NCBI GenBank assembly: GCA_003481775.1
Contig: QULU01000026.1
Span: 1-33,054, forward strand
DNA from: Clostridiaceae bacterium OM02-2AC
GTDB taxonomy: Bacteria; Bacillota_I; Bacilli_A; Erysipelotrichales; Erysipelotrichaceae
Direction: 5' to 3'
DNA: 33,054 nt
Numbering within the stretch: the first letter of the stretch is position 1; each line of letters starts with the position of its first letter. The notes under the pieces were generated by a model that saw only the letters and a program-made list of their open reading frames with translations, was not told where the DNA came from and did not search any database. Of the stretch, positions 22,524 to 30,626 are shown in pieces. Made by a program: the position numbers and the translations under genes.

Positions 22524-23714
22524 ATGTCTAATGTAAAACGAAAAGACGGTAAAAATCGCAATTTGCGTAATGGAGAGAGCCAGCGAAAAGACGGAAGATA
22601 CGTTTATAAATATACCGATATATACGGAAAGCCACAATTTGTCTATTCTTGGAAACTTGTACCGACAGACAAGACACCTGCTGGAAAGCGTGATGATATA
22701 TCGTTGAGGGAAAAAGAAGCACAGATAAAAAAAGACCTTAACGACGGTATCGACACAGTCGGCGGTAAAATGACAGTCTGCCAGCTCTACGACAAGAAGA
22801 ACAGCCAAAGAAAGAACATCAAAAGGGCTACTGAAAAAGGACGACAGTATCTTATGAACGCTCTGAAAAACGACCCGTTGGGTATGAGGGCGATTGATAC
22901 TGTGAAGCAATCGGACGCTAAAGAATGGGCTATCAGAATGAGTGAAAAAGGATATGCCTATAAAACGATTGATAACTATAAGCGTTCCTTGAAAGCGTCA
23001 TTTTACATGGCGATACAAGACGACTGTATCAGAAAGAACCCGTTTGAATTTAAGCTAAGTGATGTTCTGGAAGATGATACGGAGCAGAAAGTTATCCTTA
23101 CACCAGAGCAGGAAGAACGCCTGCTTGCCTTTATGGAAAAGGACAAGATTTACAGCAAGTATTATGATGAGGTTGTGCTTCTGCTGGAAACGGGACTTCG
23201 TATTTCTGAATTTTGCGGACTGACGACGCATATTGATATGCAGAACAGAATACTCAATATAGACCACCAGCTATTGAAAGATAGCGAAATAGGCTACTAT
23301 ATTGAAACACCAAAGACCAAAAACGGAAAACGGGAACTTCCATTGACAGAACGGGCTTATCAAGCAATCCAAAGAATACTAAAGAGCAGAGGAAAAGCAC
23401 AACCGCTGATTGTAGGTGGTTACAGCAATTTCCTATTCTTAAACCGTGAGGGCTTGCCTAAAGTTGCAGGAAACTATGAGGGTATGGTGCGAGGATTGAT
23501 TAAGAAATATAACAAGTATCACACGGATAAGTTACCGAACATCACACCACATTCATTCAGGCATACTTATTGTACGAATATGGCAAATAGAGGAATGAAC
23601 CCAAACACCCTGCAATATCTCATGGGACACGCTAACATAACCATGACACTTGGCTATTACGCACACGGTACATTTCAATCTGCAAAAGCGGAACTGGAAA
23701 GACTGGCTTGTTAA
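22524..23714 (+). CDS. int: tyrosine recombinase integrase (Tn916/Tn1549 family)
   Basis: ATG 22524 (MSNVKRKDGKNRNLRNGESQ) is chosen because GAAAGGAG stands ten bases upstream and the arm-binding domain begins there. The 396-aa product has an N-terminal AT-rich arm-site binding domain (about 1-75), a core-binding domain (about 95-185) and the catalytic domain with Arg226 (GLRISE), His343-x-x-Arg346 (HSFRH), His369 (GHANI) and Tyr379 (GYYAH). All catalytic residues are present. It integrates and excises the ICE at AT-rich sites with short homology. It is the last ICE gene; probable arm sites follow at 23728. Confidence 0.97.
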   Translation: MSNVKRKDGKNRNLRNGESQRKDGRYVYKYTDIYGKPQFVYSWKLVPTDKTPAGKRDDISLREKEAQIKKDLNDGIDTVGGKMTVCQLYDKKNSQRKNIKRATEKGRQYLMNALKNDPLGMRAIDTVKQSDAKEWAIRMSEKGYAYKTIDNYKRSLKASFYMAIQDDCIRKNPFEFKLSDVLEDDTEQKVILTPEQEERLLAFMEKDKIYSKYYDEVVLLLETGLRISEFCGLTTHIDMQNRILNIDHQLLKDSEIGYYIETPKTKNGKRELPLTERAYQAIQRILKSRGKAQPLIVGGYSNFLFLNREGLPKVAGNYEGMVRGLIKKYNKYHTDKLPNITPHSFRHTYCTNMANRGMNPNTLQYLMGHANITMTLGYYAHGTFQSAKAELERLAC

Positions 23715-23727
23715 TATCGGAGCTTAT

Positions 23728-23748
23728 ATTTACTACTCATTTACTACT
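23728..23748. other. two Int arm-type sites at the right end (DR-2-like)
   Basis: ATTTACTACT occurs twice in direct orientation, 11 bases apart (23728-23737 and 23739-23748). Reversed it reads AGTAGTAAAT, the core of the Tn916 DR-2 sites bound by the Int N-terminal domain. Confidence 0.65.
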
Positions 23749-23950
23749 TTTGGTTGCATTTTCATGCTGGTAAATGCCAGCTTATGCAAGGTATCTTCCA
23801 AAAAGAAAATACCGATAAAGCCCTAAAATACGGGATATATCGGCATTTACCAACTTATGAAAAGATAATCAGAAATTTAGTAAGTTTTTATATTAATAAA
23901 CAATAATCTTTGATATTATTTAAAAATAATTAGAAATTAGACGGGGTTAA
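23749..23950. other. right end of ICE / attR region (approximate)
   Basis: No gene. An 11-bp inverted repeat TGGTAAATGCC/GGCATTTACCA (23768-23778 and 23842-23852) and a local stem GCTGG/CCAGC (23766-23781) are followed by A/T-only runs (AAGTTTTTATATTAATAAAC near 23880) like Tn916 insertion targets. The exact junction cannot be fixed without the left end or an empty site. Confidence 0.4.
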
Positions 23951-24000
23951 ATATTTTTGAGACTTAAACAATAACCTTAAACAATAAAAATTACATATCA

Positions 24001-24029
24001 TTGACAATTGCTTGTAAATTTTGTAAAAT
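24001..24029 (+). promoter_or_regulatory. promoter of the four-gene SPFH/zinc-ribbon cluster
   Basis: Perfect -35 TTGACA (24001-24006), 17-bp spacer, -10 TAAAAT (24024-24029). The 175-base leader that follows has stems AAGCGA/TCGCTT just after the -10, CTAATCAT/ATGATTAG further out, and AAATACAAA/TTTGTATTT, so it may be regulated post-transcriptionally. Confidence 0.65.
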
Positions 24030-24210
24030 GTAAGCGATTAATGGGTGGGAGAGTCGCTTGATTTAAATAGTATGATAACAAATAAATCTAATCATGAAAA
24101 CAAAGTATAGTATTCAGAATGATGTAGATTAAAATACAAAGTAAAATTTGTATTTCAAACATATTATTTTATTTATGATTAGCGTAATATCCCCACAATA
24201 GGAGGAAAAA

Positions 24211-24678
24211 ATGGCTAATACAAAATTTACAGGACGCAGTGACAGTTACATATTTGAAGATGCAGGAGGAAAAAGAGATCAACTAGAGCAGGCAATACTA
24301 AATGAATTACAGGCAAAACAGTACCCATTAAAGGCTACAATTCAAACACTCAAGGGTGGAAAAGGCCTAATGGGAGCTGTTTTTGCTGCAAAAGAGCAAT
24401 GTGTTGTTGTTGATGTAGACAGTGAAGCGAAAATTGCGATTTCCAATACCTCTGTAGGAAGTTATCTTTATGTAGAAACATATTTGTTGATTCAGGAAAA
24501 AATATTTTCAACTATGGCCTTTGATGCTGCTATTGGTAATGTATTTAAACAACAGAAACGCAATGCTTTCTATACTGCCGCAAAACAAGCTACTGAATCT
24601 GCATTTGGTCAATTAGGACTTAAATTAGCAAATAGTGGCTATAAGTCAACACAAATGTCGATTACTGATCAAGATTAG
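24211..24678 (+). CDS. unknown 155-aa protein, first gene of SPFH/zinc-ribbon cluster
   Basis: Start ATG follows TAGGAGG. The product is soluble: an N-terminal Lys/Gly/Asp segment (NTKFTGRSDSYIFEDAGGKR), a helix, then alternating beta-like stretches (QCVVVDVDSEAKIAISNTSV), and an Ala/Gln-rich helical second half (about residues 100-140, QKRNAFYTAAKQATESAF). No catalytic motif and no family recognised. It is separated from the next gene by a 13-bp hairpin, which could lower downstream expression relative to this gene. AT-rich codon use sets it apart from both the ICE backbone and the ara genes. Confidence 0.8.
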   Translation: MANTKFTGRSDSYIFEDAGGKRDQLEQAILNELQAKQYPLKATIQTLKGGKGLMGAVFAAKEQCVVVDVDSEAKIAISNTSVGSYLYVETYLLIQEKIFSTMAFDAAIGNVFKQQKRNAFYTAAKQATESAFGQLGLKLANSGYKSTQMSITDQD

Positions 24679-24699
24679 GATAATAGTGATTTTGTTAAT

Positions 24700-24739
24700 A
24701 GATGAGATGAGATATGTGATAATTTTTCTCATCTCATCT
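24700..24739 (+). terminator. long hairpin between the first two cluster genes (attenuator or processing stem)
   Basis: Perfect 13-bp stem AGATGAGATGAGA/TCTCATCTCATCT (24700-24712 and 24727-24739) with a T-rich loop. No good T-run follows, so it may be a partial terminator, a processing site or an mRNA stabiliser. AAGGAG of the next gene starts 11 bases later. Confidence 0.55.
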
Positions 24740-24762
24740 TCGCTTTATAAGGAGATATACAT

Positions 24763-25599
24763 ATGGCTAAAATAAGTTTGATTTGTGAACAATGCGGTGG
24801 TAATATAATTCTTGATAATTCAAATGAAATAGGAACATGTGAGCACTGTTTCTCGCAGTTTGTTATAAAACAGGATCAGATTGTTCAAAAAATCACTCAA
24901 AATATCACAAAGAATGTTTATGGATATGAAGGAAAAGATGTTAAGGAACTTTTGACAGAGGGTTACACCTTACTTAATCTTGGGGATGATAAAAGGGCGA
25001 ATGGTAAATTCAAAAGAGCGATAGATATTGAGCCTGATTGCTGGAGTGCATGGCTTGGATATGCCTCTACTGGCGGGGAAAGAACAGGTTACTTATCTAT
25101 TGTTCCTGCATATAGAAAAGCATATAATGCTGCAAAAGAGGAAAAGCAGGAGATGGATACGTTTATTGATATGACACGGTTTTTACCAGATCATAATTTA
25201 AGAGCTGCTTTCATCAGGACATATAACCTTTCTTTAAGAGAAAATCGTCATAATATTTTTGATTTAGTCTGTGGAGTAATTGGCTGTGATGAATCTGAGA
25301 TTGCCCAATTAGCAGTAGATATTTGTCCTGACGATTGGCGCGCATACTTTGCTATGGCGAAATTCAGGAAAATACGTGCTCGTTGGTGTCAGTTAGAAGG
25401 AGGGTTTTTAACAGGAAAACATTTACCAAAACCTGCAGCAGAGGTTTTAAATATATTTTTATATGCTTATCAATTAGCCAAATACGAAGATAGAGAAGCA
25501 GAAGAATTAGTGTTTTCATATATTAATGATTTGGAAAGTGATAAGTCGTATAACATATTTGCACGTGAATTAAAAAAGCAAATACGAAGAGAAGGATAA
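24763..25599 (+). CDS. zinc-ribbon protein with helical repeats (YdjG-like position)
   Basis: A 278-aa protein with ribosome site AAGGAG. Residues 8-31 are a TFIIB/YdjG-type zinc ribbon (CEQCGGNIILD ... CEHC). From about residue 60 come TPR-like helices (EGYTLLNLGDDKRANGKFKR, AIDIEPDCWSAWLGYA), followed by a helical domain with no clear family. No membrane segment. Together with the following SPFH-like gene it resembles the ydjG-ydjI type of envelope-stress genes in Bacillus; the repeats suggest a scaffolding role (inference). Confidence 0.8.
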   Translation: MAKISLICEQCGGNIILDNSNEIGTCEHCFSQFVIKQDQIVQKITQNITKNVYGYEGKDVKELLTEGYTLLNLGDDKRANGKFKRAIDIEPDCWSAWLGYASTGGERTGYLSIVPAYRKAYNAAKEEKQEMDTFIDMTRFLPDHNLRAAFIRTYNLSLRENRHNIFDLVCGVIGCDESEIAQLAVDICPDDWRAYFAMAKFRKIRARWCQLEGGFLTGKHLPKPAAEVLNIFLYAYQLAKYEDREAEELVFSYINDLESDKSYNIFARELKKQIRREG

Positions 25600-25623
25600 T
25601 GTATTGAAAAGGAAGTGGAAAAT

Positions 25624-26718
25624 ATGGCTGTTTTTGATAGAATTAAGTATACTGGCAATTCAAATGAATCACATTGGTTAATTTATAAATATCCTTCGGA
25701 TCAACTCGTTTTAGGATCTCAATTAGTTGTTAGTCAAGGTCAGGAAGCACTTCTTTTTAAGGGGGGAGAAGCATTAGATTTGTTTGGCCCGGGTACTTAT
25801 ACACTTACTACAGGAAACCTTCCAATCTTAAATAAATTGGTGAATCTGCCGTTTGGAGGTAAAACCCCATTTTCAGCAGAAATATACTTTGTTAATAAAA
25901 CTGTAAATCTAGATATGAAATGGGGGACTTCAACGCCAATACCGATAGAGGATCCTAAATATGGATTGATTTTGAATATCGGTGCAAGAGGGCAATATGG
26001 AATGTCTATTAAAAATTCGCGCTTATTTGTGTCCAATATAATAGGAGCTATTCCAAATAGCAGTCAAAAAAATCACCTACTTATATTAAGATTTTTCAAT
26101 GGACTAATAAATGCTAAAATAAAATCTATTACTGCAGATTACATGATAAAAAAACAAGTATCTTTTTTAGAAATATCACAGTATTTAGCTGAATTATCAG
26201 ATTCTTTTAAAGAAAAACTTGATGATGAGTTTGAACGTTTTGGGATTGATTTAAAAAATTTTTATTGTATTTCGATAGCTCCTAGCCCAGAAGAATATGA
26301 AAAATTGAGAGAGTATAAAGAAGAACTTGCACTGGGTTCAAAATTCTACCAACAACGTAGATCATTAGATATCATTGAGAAGCTTGCAGAAAATCACTCT
26401 ATAGATATTAATTCTGGAAAAAATGAAAAGAATTTTAATTGTTTTAGAGATATCACACATGCAGCCTCTGTACAGTCTCTCATTTGCTCTCATTGTGGTG
26501 CTCAAAATAATACCTCAATGAAATTTTGTGGTGAATGTGGAAGAGAACTTATAAAGCAAAGGTTATGTCCATACTGTGGTGCTGCAGTATCAGAAAACAT
26601 AAAATTCTGTGGAGAATGTGGAAGTTCTCTTATCACTGTAGAATGTTCTACTTGCGGATTTATTAATAAAGGGGGAAGTAAATTTTGCGGAAGTTGTGGA
26701 CAGAAAATAAAGGTATGA
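25624..26718 (+). CDS. SPFH/YdjI-like protein with three C-terminal zinc ribbons
   Basis: ATG 25624 (MAVFDRIKYTGNSNESHWLI) is preferred over GTG 25615, with AAGGAAG upstream. The 364-aa product has an SPFH/virion-core-like domain (about residues 1-230): LVLGSQLVVSQGQEALLFKG then FGPGTYTL, PFSAEIYFVNK and MKWGTSTPIPIEDP, hallmarks of YdjI-type proteins that form membrane-associated scaffolds and recruit PspA in Bacillus. Residues about 285-364 are three zinc ribbons: CSHCG-CGECG, CPYCG-CGECG, CSTCG-CGSCG. No pspA-like gene lies in the window. The ribbons may dock the first zinc-ribbon protein or RNA (inference). Confidence 0.88.
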   Translation: MAVFDRIKYTGNSNESHWLIYKYPSDQLVLGSQLVVSQGQEALLFKGGEALDLFGPGTYTLTTGNLPILNKLVNLPFGGKTPFSAEIYFVNKTVNLDMKWGTSTPIPIEDPKYGLILNIGARGQYGMSIKNSRLFVSNIIGAIPNSSQKNHLLILRFFNGLINAKIKSITADYMIKKQVSFLEISQYLAELSDSFKEKLDDEFERFGIDLKNFYCISIAPSPEEYEKLREYKEELALGSKFYQQRRSLDIIEKLAENHSIDINSGKNEKNFNCFRDITHAASVQSLICSHCGAQNNTSMKFCGECGRELIKQRLCPYCGAAVSENIKFCGECGSSLITVECSTCGFINKGGSKFCGSCGQKIKV

Positions 26719-26790
26719 CATCAATTAGATTTATGTCGCTATTTTATTATAATATAGGGATACCTATACTACTTAGGAGGTATCGAAACA

Positions 26791-27447
26791 TTGCAAAATA
26801 AATCTAGGATATATAAGAGAATATCAGAAAAGATAGTTTTTTTTGTTCCAATTATTATTATATTAGTTGGTATAATTACCATTTTTATTGTATTTCCTGA
26901 ATTATATGGTGATGAAATATGGTTTAACATGATCTTTCCAGATGTACAAAAGTTAATGAAAGGTATATTTACTTTCAACAATGAAATCATAAATACTTCA
27001 GAAATATTTATTATTCGGATTTTCTGTTATATATGGCTTGGTTGTTTTATTCTATCTCTGTTTTTCGTTGGAAGGAAATTCCATCGGAAAATTGAACTTA
27101 ATTATAGTAAAGAAATCCTTACGAAAAAAGAATGTTATTTATTAATTCAGGAAACTAATGATATTTTAAAACAAATAAAAAAAATAAGGAATAGTAAAGA
27201 GCTTGATGCAATAATATACGAAATGAAATGCCTTTCTGAGAAAATTTATAGTGAAAGTGAATTTAGTTATGAAAATGATGCTGTTTTTTCATGCGAACAT
27301 TTAATTGTGCAAAACTTAAACGAACTATCTGATTTGGTATTAGATTTAGAACCTAATGTTTGTAGTGAAACAATTAGTACATTAAATATTCTTATTTTGA
27401 AAATTAATTCGTTGTTAGACTATAGAACTGAACTGAAAAAGAAATAA
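26791..27447 (+). CDS. two-pass membrane protein with cytosolic coiled-coil domain
   Basis: TTG 26791 is the start: a perfect AGGAGGT precedes it by nine bases and the frame begins QNKSRIYKRISEKI. The 218-aa protein has helices at about residues 14-34 and 72-92 and a long helical Glu/Lys/Leu-rich C-terminal domain (about 100-215). No family recognised. It follows the SPFH gene by 72 bases on the same strand and is as AT-rich, so it is taken as the fourth cluster gene; it could anchor the other proteins to the membrane (inference). Confidence 0.75.
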   Translation: MQNKSRIYKRISEKIVFFVPIIIILVGIITIFIVFPELYGDEIWFNMIFPDVQKLMKGIFTFNNEIINTSEIFIIRIFCYIWLGCFILSLFFVGRKFHRKIELNYSKEILTKKECYLLIQETNDILKQIKKIRNSKELDAIIYEMKCLSEKIYSESEFSYENDAVFSCEHLIVQNLNELSDLVLDLEPNVCSETISTLNILILKINSLLDYRTELKKK

Positions 27448-27995
27448 AAAATATTATTATAGAAATGCGTGCATATAATTATATTTTATAGATAAAATTT
27501 TGTAAAAAATAATATAAATGATTTTATGGGAGTTGTTTTTGAAAAAATGTGCCAGTAGTATATGCAGGACCGTCGTACACGAAAAGAAGCACCTTTCTTA
27601 TATCAGAATATAGGAAGGTGGTGGGGATGTAATCCTTTAAAAAAGAGAAGAAGAGATAGATTTATTATTTATTTTCAAAAAATGGATTTTATGAAGATGT
27701 TATGAAATATACAGCAGCGCATGATGAAGTCAGACTTGTTGCCCTTGATGATTTTTATAAGGATTGAAAGGAACAAGCGCATGTCGTTCAATGAAAGCAA
27801 AGCAGAACAGCGAATTCCGTTTTGTCTGAATAAGTCTATTCTTGATTCATCACATCGCTGGAGTTTTCATAATAGCTTGGCGTAAATTTGTATTTGTTTT
27901 TTAGATTATTGCAATGTATAGGTTAAGAAGGGCTGAGCTTTTGTAGGTAAAGTGCTTTAATGATGCATTATGAAAATATATGATAGCATTTTGTT
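27448..27995. other. AT-rich junk region between cluster and ara locus
   Basis: No intact gene over 548 bases. It contains a near-perfect hairpin (CACCTTTCTTATAT against ATATAGGAAGGTG, about 27590-27620), a decayed ATPase fragment (27660-27767) and a 34-codon frame at 27781-27885 with no family resemblance. It looks like the residue of past insertions and deletions. Confidence 0.6.
27660..27767 (+). pseudogene. C-terminal remnant of an archaeal-type/AAA ATPase
   Basis: Thirty-five codons read IYYLFSKNGFYEDVMKYTAA then HDEVRLVALDDFYKD and stop. The FSK-GF ... L-DD-Y ending is typical of the C-terminus of DUF234-type ATPases. A TAG stands directly upstream in frame and there is no start or P-loop, so only the tail is left. 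Confidence 0.6.
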
Positions 27996-28856
27996 TTATA
28001 AAAGTATTGACTCCTCCAGCGTCGGATCAAAGCTATCGTGCAGCATCCTGGTTGTATGGTGGTATAAAACGAACTCCTTCGGCAGCTGTCGCGGAGACAT
28101 CCCGGTAATATCCTTAAACACGCGGTTGAAATGACGAATCGTATCAAATCCGCAGCGCATGGATATTTCGGTTACACTCAGCATATCCTCCTTCAATAGC
28201 TCGATGGCCTTCTCAATTCGTATGATGTTCAGATACCGTGAAAACGTCATACCGGACATTCTGTGAAAATATCTTGAAAAATAGGATTCTGACAGCCCCA
28301 TTCTATTCGCGGCCTGCGAAAATGTGATATCCGCATACTGCTTCTGTATTTCATACAGAAGCTTTTTGTATTCCAGCAGATTTTCATTCTGGTTTGTATC
28401 CCCCTCCTGAATCAATTCCTCTCCCCGATAGATTTCCAGCAACAACCGCTCCATATGATGGTGTATGGCTTCCACATAAAAGGGCCTTTTCTCCTCCTGC
28501 TCCTGCTGTATGCAAGCAAAGGTTGTCTGGAAGGAATATGCCTGCTTTAAAACAGCATTTTGCACACCGAGGGTTCGCATGCGTTCCGGTAGAAAGCTGC
28601 TGTCAAACATGATGATGCTGACGATGGAATCACCGTTACTGGTGATGTAATGAATCTGGGAGCTATTGATATATATCAGGTTTCCTTGCTGTAACAGATA
28701 TTCCTTATCATTGTGCGAAACGGTTACATGCCCCTTTTCAATATAAATGATTTCATGCTCCAGATGCCAATGCGCCAGATTATGCAGATTACGATATCTG
28801 CCCACCCATACACGGCCGTAGTCCTTATAGCTTCTCTGTTCAAAATTCGCGAGCAT
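27996..28856 (-). CDS. AraC-family transcriptional regulator (cupin sensor)
   Basis: A 286-aa regulator. Residues about 10-100 are an AraC-type cupin sensor (HLEHEIIYIEKGHVTVSHN, GNLIYINSSQIHYI). Residues about 170-270 hold two HTH motifs: ADITFSQAANRMGLSESYFS and LSVTEISMRCGFDTIRHFNR, ending FKDITGMSPRQLPKEF. ATG 28856 follows AGAGGTG. It is divergent from araB with a shared 136-base intergenic region, so it most likely controls the ara operon in response to arabinose or a related pentose. It is not the classical E. coli AraC architecture by sequence, only the same family. Confidence 0.9.
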   Translation of the reverse strand: MLANFEQRSYKDYGRVWVGRYRNLHNLAHWHLEHEIIYIEKGHVTVSHNDKEYLLQQGNLIYINSSQIHYITSNGDSIVSIIMFDSSFLPERMRTLGVQNAVLKQAYSFQTTFACIQQEQEEKRPFYVEAIHHHMERLLLEIYRGEELIQEGDTNQNENLLEYKKLLYEIQKQYADITFSQAANRMGLSESYFSRYFHRMSGMTFSRYLNIIRIEKAIELLKEDMLSVTEISMRCGFDTIRHFNRVFKDITGMSPRQLPKEFVLYHHTTRMLHDSFDPTLEESILL

Positions 28857-28875
28857 CCTATCACCTCTTTCCTAT

Positions 28876-28904
28876 ATTGTACTTGTCAGGACAATAAATG
28901 TCCA
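28876..28904 (-). promoter_or_regulatory. promoter of the AraC-type gene with palindromic operator
   Basis: On the minus strand, -35 TGGACA (28899-28904), 17-bp spacer, -10 TACAAT (28876-28881). A palindrome TTGTC-AG-GACAA (28883-28894) fills the spacer, and GGACA/TGTCC (28889-28903) overlaps it; plausible autoregulatory site. Confidence 0.6.
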
Positions 28905-28946
28905 TGATGAAACAAGGGATTTCTTTTTTTTAGCATTCTGAAACAC

Positions 28947-28952
28947 TATACT
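28947..28952 (+). promoter_or_regulatory. -10 of a probable activator-dependent araB promoter
   Basis: TATACT, about 40 bases before the araB start. The -35 position is a T-run with no consensus, which fits a promoter that needs the AraC-type activator. Confidence 0.4.
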
Positions 28953-28992
28953 AATGGTGTAAGGGCTAACAGTGATAGCTTGGAGGTTGTAT

Positions 28993-30624
28993 ATGGAAAT
29001 TAGAAAAACAGAAAACGTCTTGTCCGGGGGCTGTCAATTCCTTGGAATCGAATTCGGTTCTACACGTATCAAGGCTGTTTTGATTGATGATCATCATAAG
29101 GTGATCGCACAGGGCAATCATGACTGGGAAAATCAAATGGAAAACGGTATCTGGACCTATTCTCTGGATGCGGTCATTAACGGTTTGCAGTCTTGCTATC
29201 AGAAGCTGAAGAAAGATTACCATTCACAGTATGGAGAATGTCTGCATCATCTTGACGGCATGGGAATCAGCGCTATGATGCATGGCTATCTTGTATTTGA
29301 CGCAAAGGGAGCCCTGCTTACTCCGTTTCGTACCTGGCGCAATACGATGACATTGCAGGCGAGCCGAGAGCTGAGCGACTTATTTCATTTTCATATTCCG
29401 CAGCGCTGGAGCATTGCCCATCTGTATCAGGCAATTTTAAATAAGGAAGCACATGTTAGCGATATCGCACTACAGACAACGCTTGCCGGCTATGTGCATT
29501 ATCTGCTAACAGGGAACAATGTGCTGGGGATCGGTGAGGCAAGCGGCATGTTTCCTATCGATACAGAAGCAAAGGACTATGATGCACACATGCTGGAGCT
29601 GTTTGATAAGGCTATAGAGAATCCGGCATGTCCATGGAAGCTGCGTGAAATCCTTCCAAAGGTTCTTTTGGCTGGTGAGGATGCCGGAATGTTGAGCGAG
29701 GAGGGGGCGAAGCTCCTTGATCCTACCGGCGATCTGAAACCCGGTGTACCGCTTTGTCCACCAGAAGGCGATGCCCAAACAGGTATGGTTGCCACCAACA
29801 GCATCCAGCCGAGAAGTGGAAACGTATCCGCAGGAACCAGCGTATTTGCCATGGTGGTACTGGAAGAGCCATTGAAAAAAATGTATGAGGAAATTGATGT
29901 GGTCACTACACCGGAAGGAAATCCGGTTGCTATGGTACACTGCAACAACGGAACCTCCGAACTGAATGCCTGGATAGGAATCTTTCAGGAGGTATTGCAG
30001 CTGGCAGGAAAAGCTGTCAATAAAAATGATTTATATCAGCTACTATTCCATAAGGCGCTGGAAGCAGATGCGGCAGCAGGAGGATTATTAGCCTGCAATT
30101 ACTTGTCCGGAGAACACATTACAGGCTTTGCAAAGGGGTTCCCTCTGTTTGTACGCAGCGCGGACAGTACCTTTGATTTGGCTAACTTCATGCTGACACA
30201 GCTGTACGCCTCTTTAGCAACCCTGAAAATCGGTATGGATATTCTGACTCAGCAGGAGCATGTTCAGCTTGATCATATGTATGGGCACGGCGGTTTGTTT
30301 AAGACGCCGGAGGTTGGACAGAAAATAATGGCAGCCGCAATGCATGCCCCGGTCAGTGTGATGACAACGGCAGGAGAAGGCGGTGCATGGGGAAGCGCGG
30401 TACTGGCGGCCTACCGGTTAAACAGAAACAGATACAACAGCTTGCTTGATTATCTGGAACGAAATGTATTTTCACAAACACAGAATTGTACAATACGGGC
30501 AAGTGAGGAATTACAGGAAGGCTTTGATAGCTATATAGCGAGCTATAAGAAGGAGCTTTTTGTAGAACGTGCTGCTATCCGTTATCTGGGAAGCGGCAGT
30601 TCTGCAGGGCAGCAGGAGGAATAA
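28993..30624 (+). CDS. araB: FGGY-family L-ribulokinase
   Basis: ATG 28993 (MEIRKTENVLSGGCQFLGIE) is chosen because GGAGG (28982-28986) is well placed; the upstream GTG at 28972 is not. The 543-aa product phosphorylates L-ribulose to L-ribulose-5-phosphate, the second step of arabinose use. The N-terminal phosphate-1 motif is GIEFGSTRIKAVLIDD; PPEGDAQTGMVATN and GNVSAGTSVFAMVV are FGGY core motifs, and the C-terminal adenosine region is MTTAGEGGAWGSAVLAAY. It belongs to the clostridial FGGY branch found with araA rather than the E. coli AraB type; the substrate rests on the araA and araD genes downstream. Confidence 0.88.
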   Translation: MEIRKTENVLSGGCQFLGIEFGSTRIKAVLIDDHHKVIAQGNHDWENQMENGIWTYSLDAVINGLQSCYQKLKKDYHSQYGECLHHLDGMGISAMMHGYLVFDAKGALLTPFRTWRNTMTLQASRELSDLFHFHIPQRWSIAHLYQAILNKEAHVSDIALQTTLAGYVHYLLTGNNVLGIGEASGMFPIDTEAKDYDAHMLELFDKAIENPACPWKLREILPKVLLAGEDAGMLSEEGAKLLDPTGDLKPGVPLCPPEGDAQTGMVATNSIQPRSGNVSAGTSVFAMVVLEEPLKKMYEEIDVVTTPEGNPVAMVHCNNGTSELNAWIGIFQEVLQLAGKAVNKNDLYQLLFHKALEADAAAGGLLACNYLSGEHITGFAKGFPLFVRSADSTFDLANFMLTQLYASLATLKIGMDILTQQEHVQLDHMYGHGGLFKTPEVGQKIMAAAMHAPVSVMTTAGEGGAWGSAVLAAYRLNRNRYNSLLDYLERNVFSQTQNCTIRASEELQEGFDSYIASYKKELFVERAAIRYLGSGSSAGQQEE

Positions 30625-30626
30625 CT

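Larger units (their letters stand above)
1..23900. mobile_element. Tn916-family ICE (partial; left end outside window, right end approximate)
   Basis: The gene order DUF961 pair, FtsK coupling protein, oriT, MobT relaxase, TcpD-like, ArdA, TcpE, VirB4, VirB6-like, lysozyme/NlpC, TcpC, sigma-like factor, HTH protein, Xis, Int is that of Tn916 and relatives. The integrase is the last gene, so the right end lies just past 23714. The AT-rich stretch from about 23850 to 23950 is the most likely junction, but no attL is available for comparison. Three AT-rich cargo blocks interrupt the backbone (about 4000-5006, 8177-8965, 17322-20928). No tet(M) is present; resistance cargo is erm(B). Confidence 0.9.

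Noticed and set aside
27781..27885. 34-codon frame with ribosome-like AAAGGAAC upstream
   Set aside because: No family resemblance, lies in a decayed region next to a pseudogene tail; too weak to call.
28394..28612. 72-codon plus-strand frame within the AraC-type gene
   Set aside because: Antisense shadow of a well-supported regulator gene.
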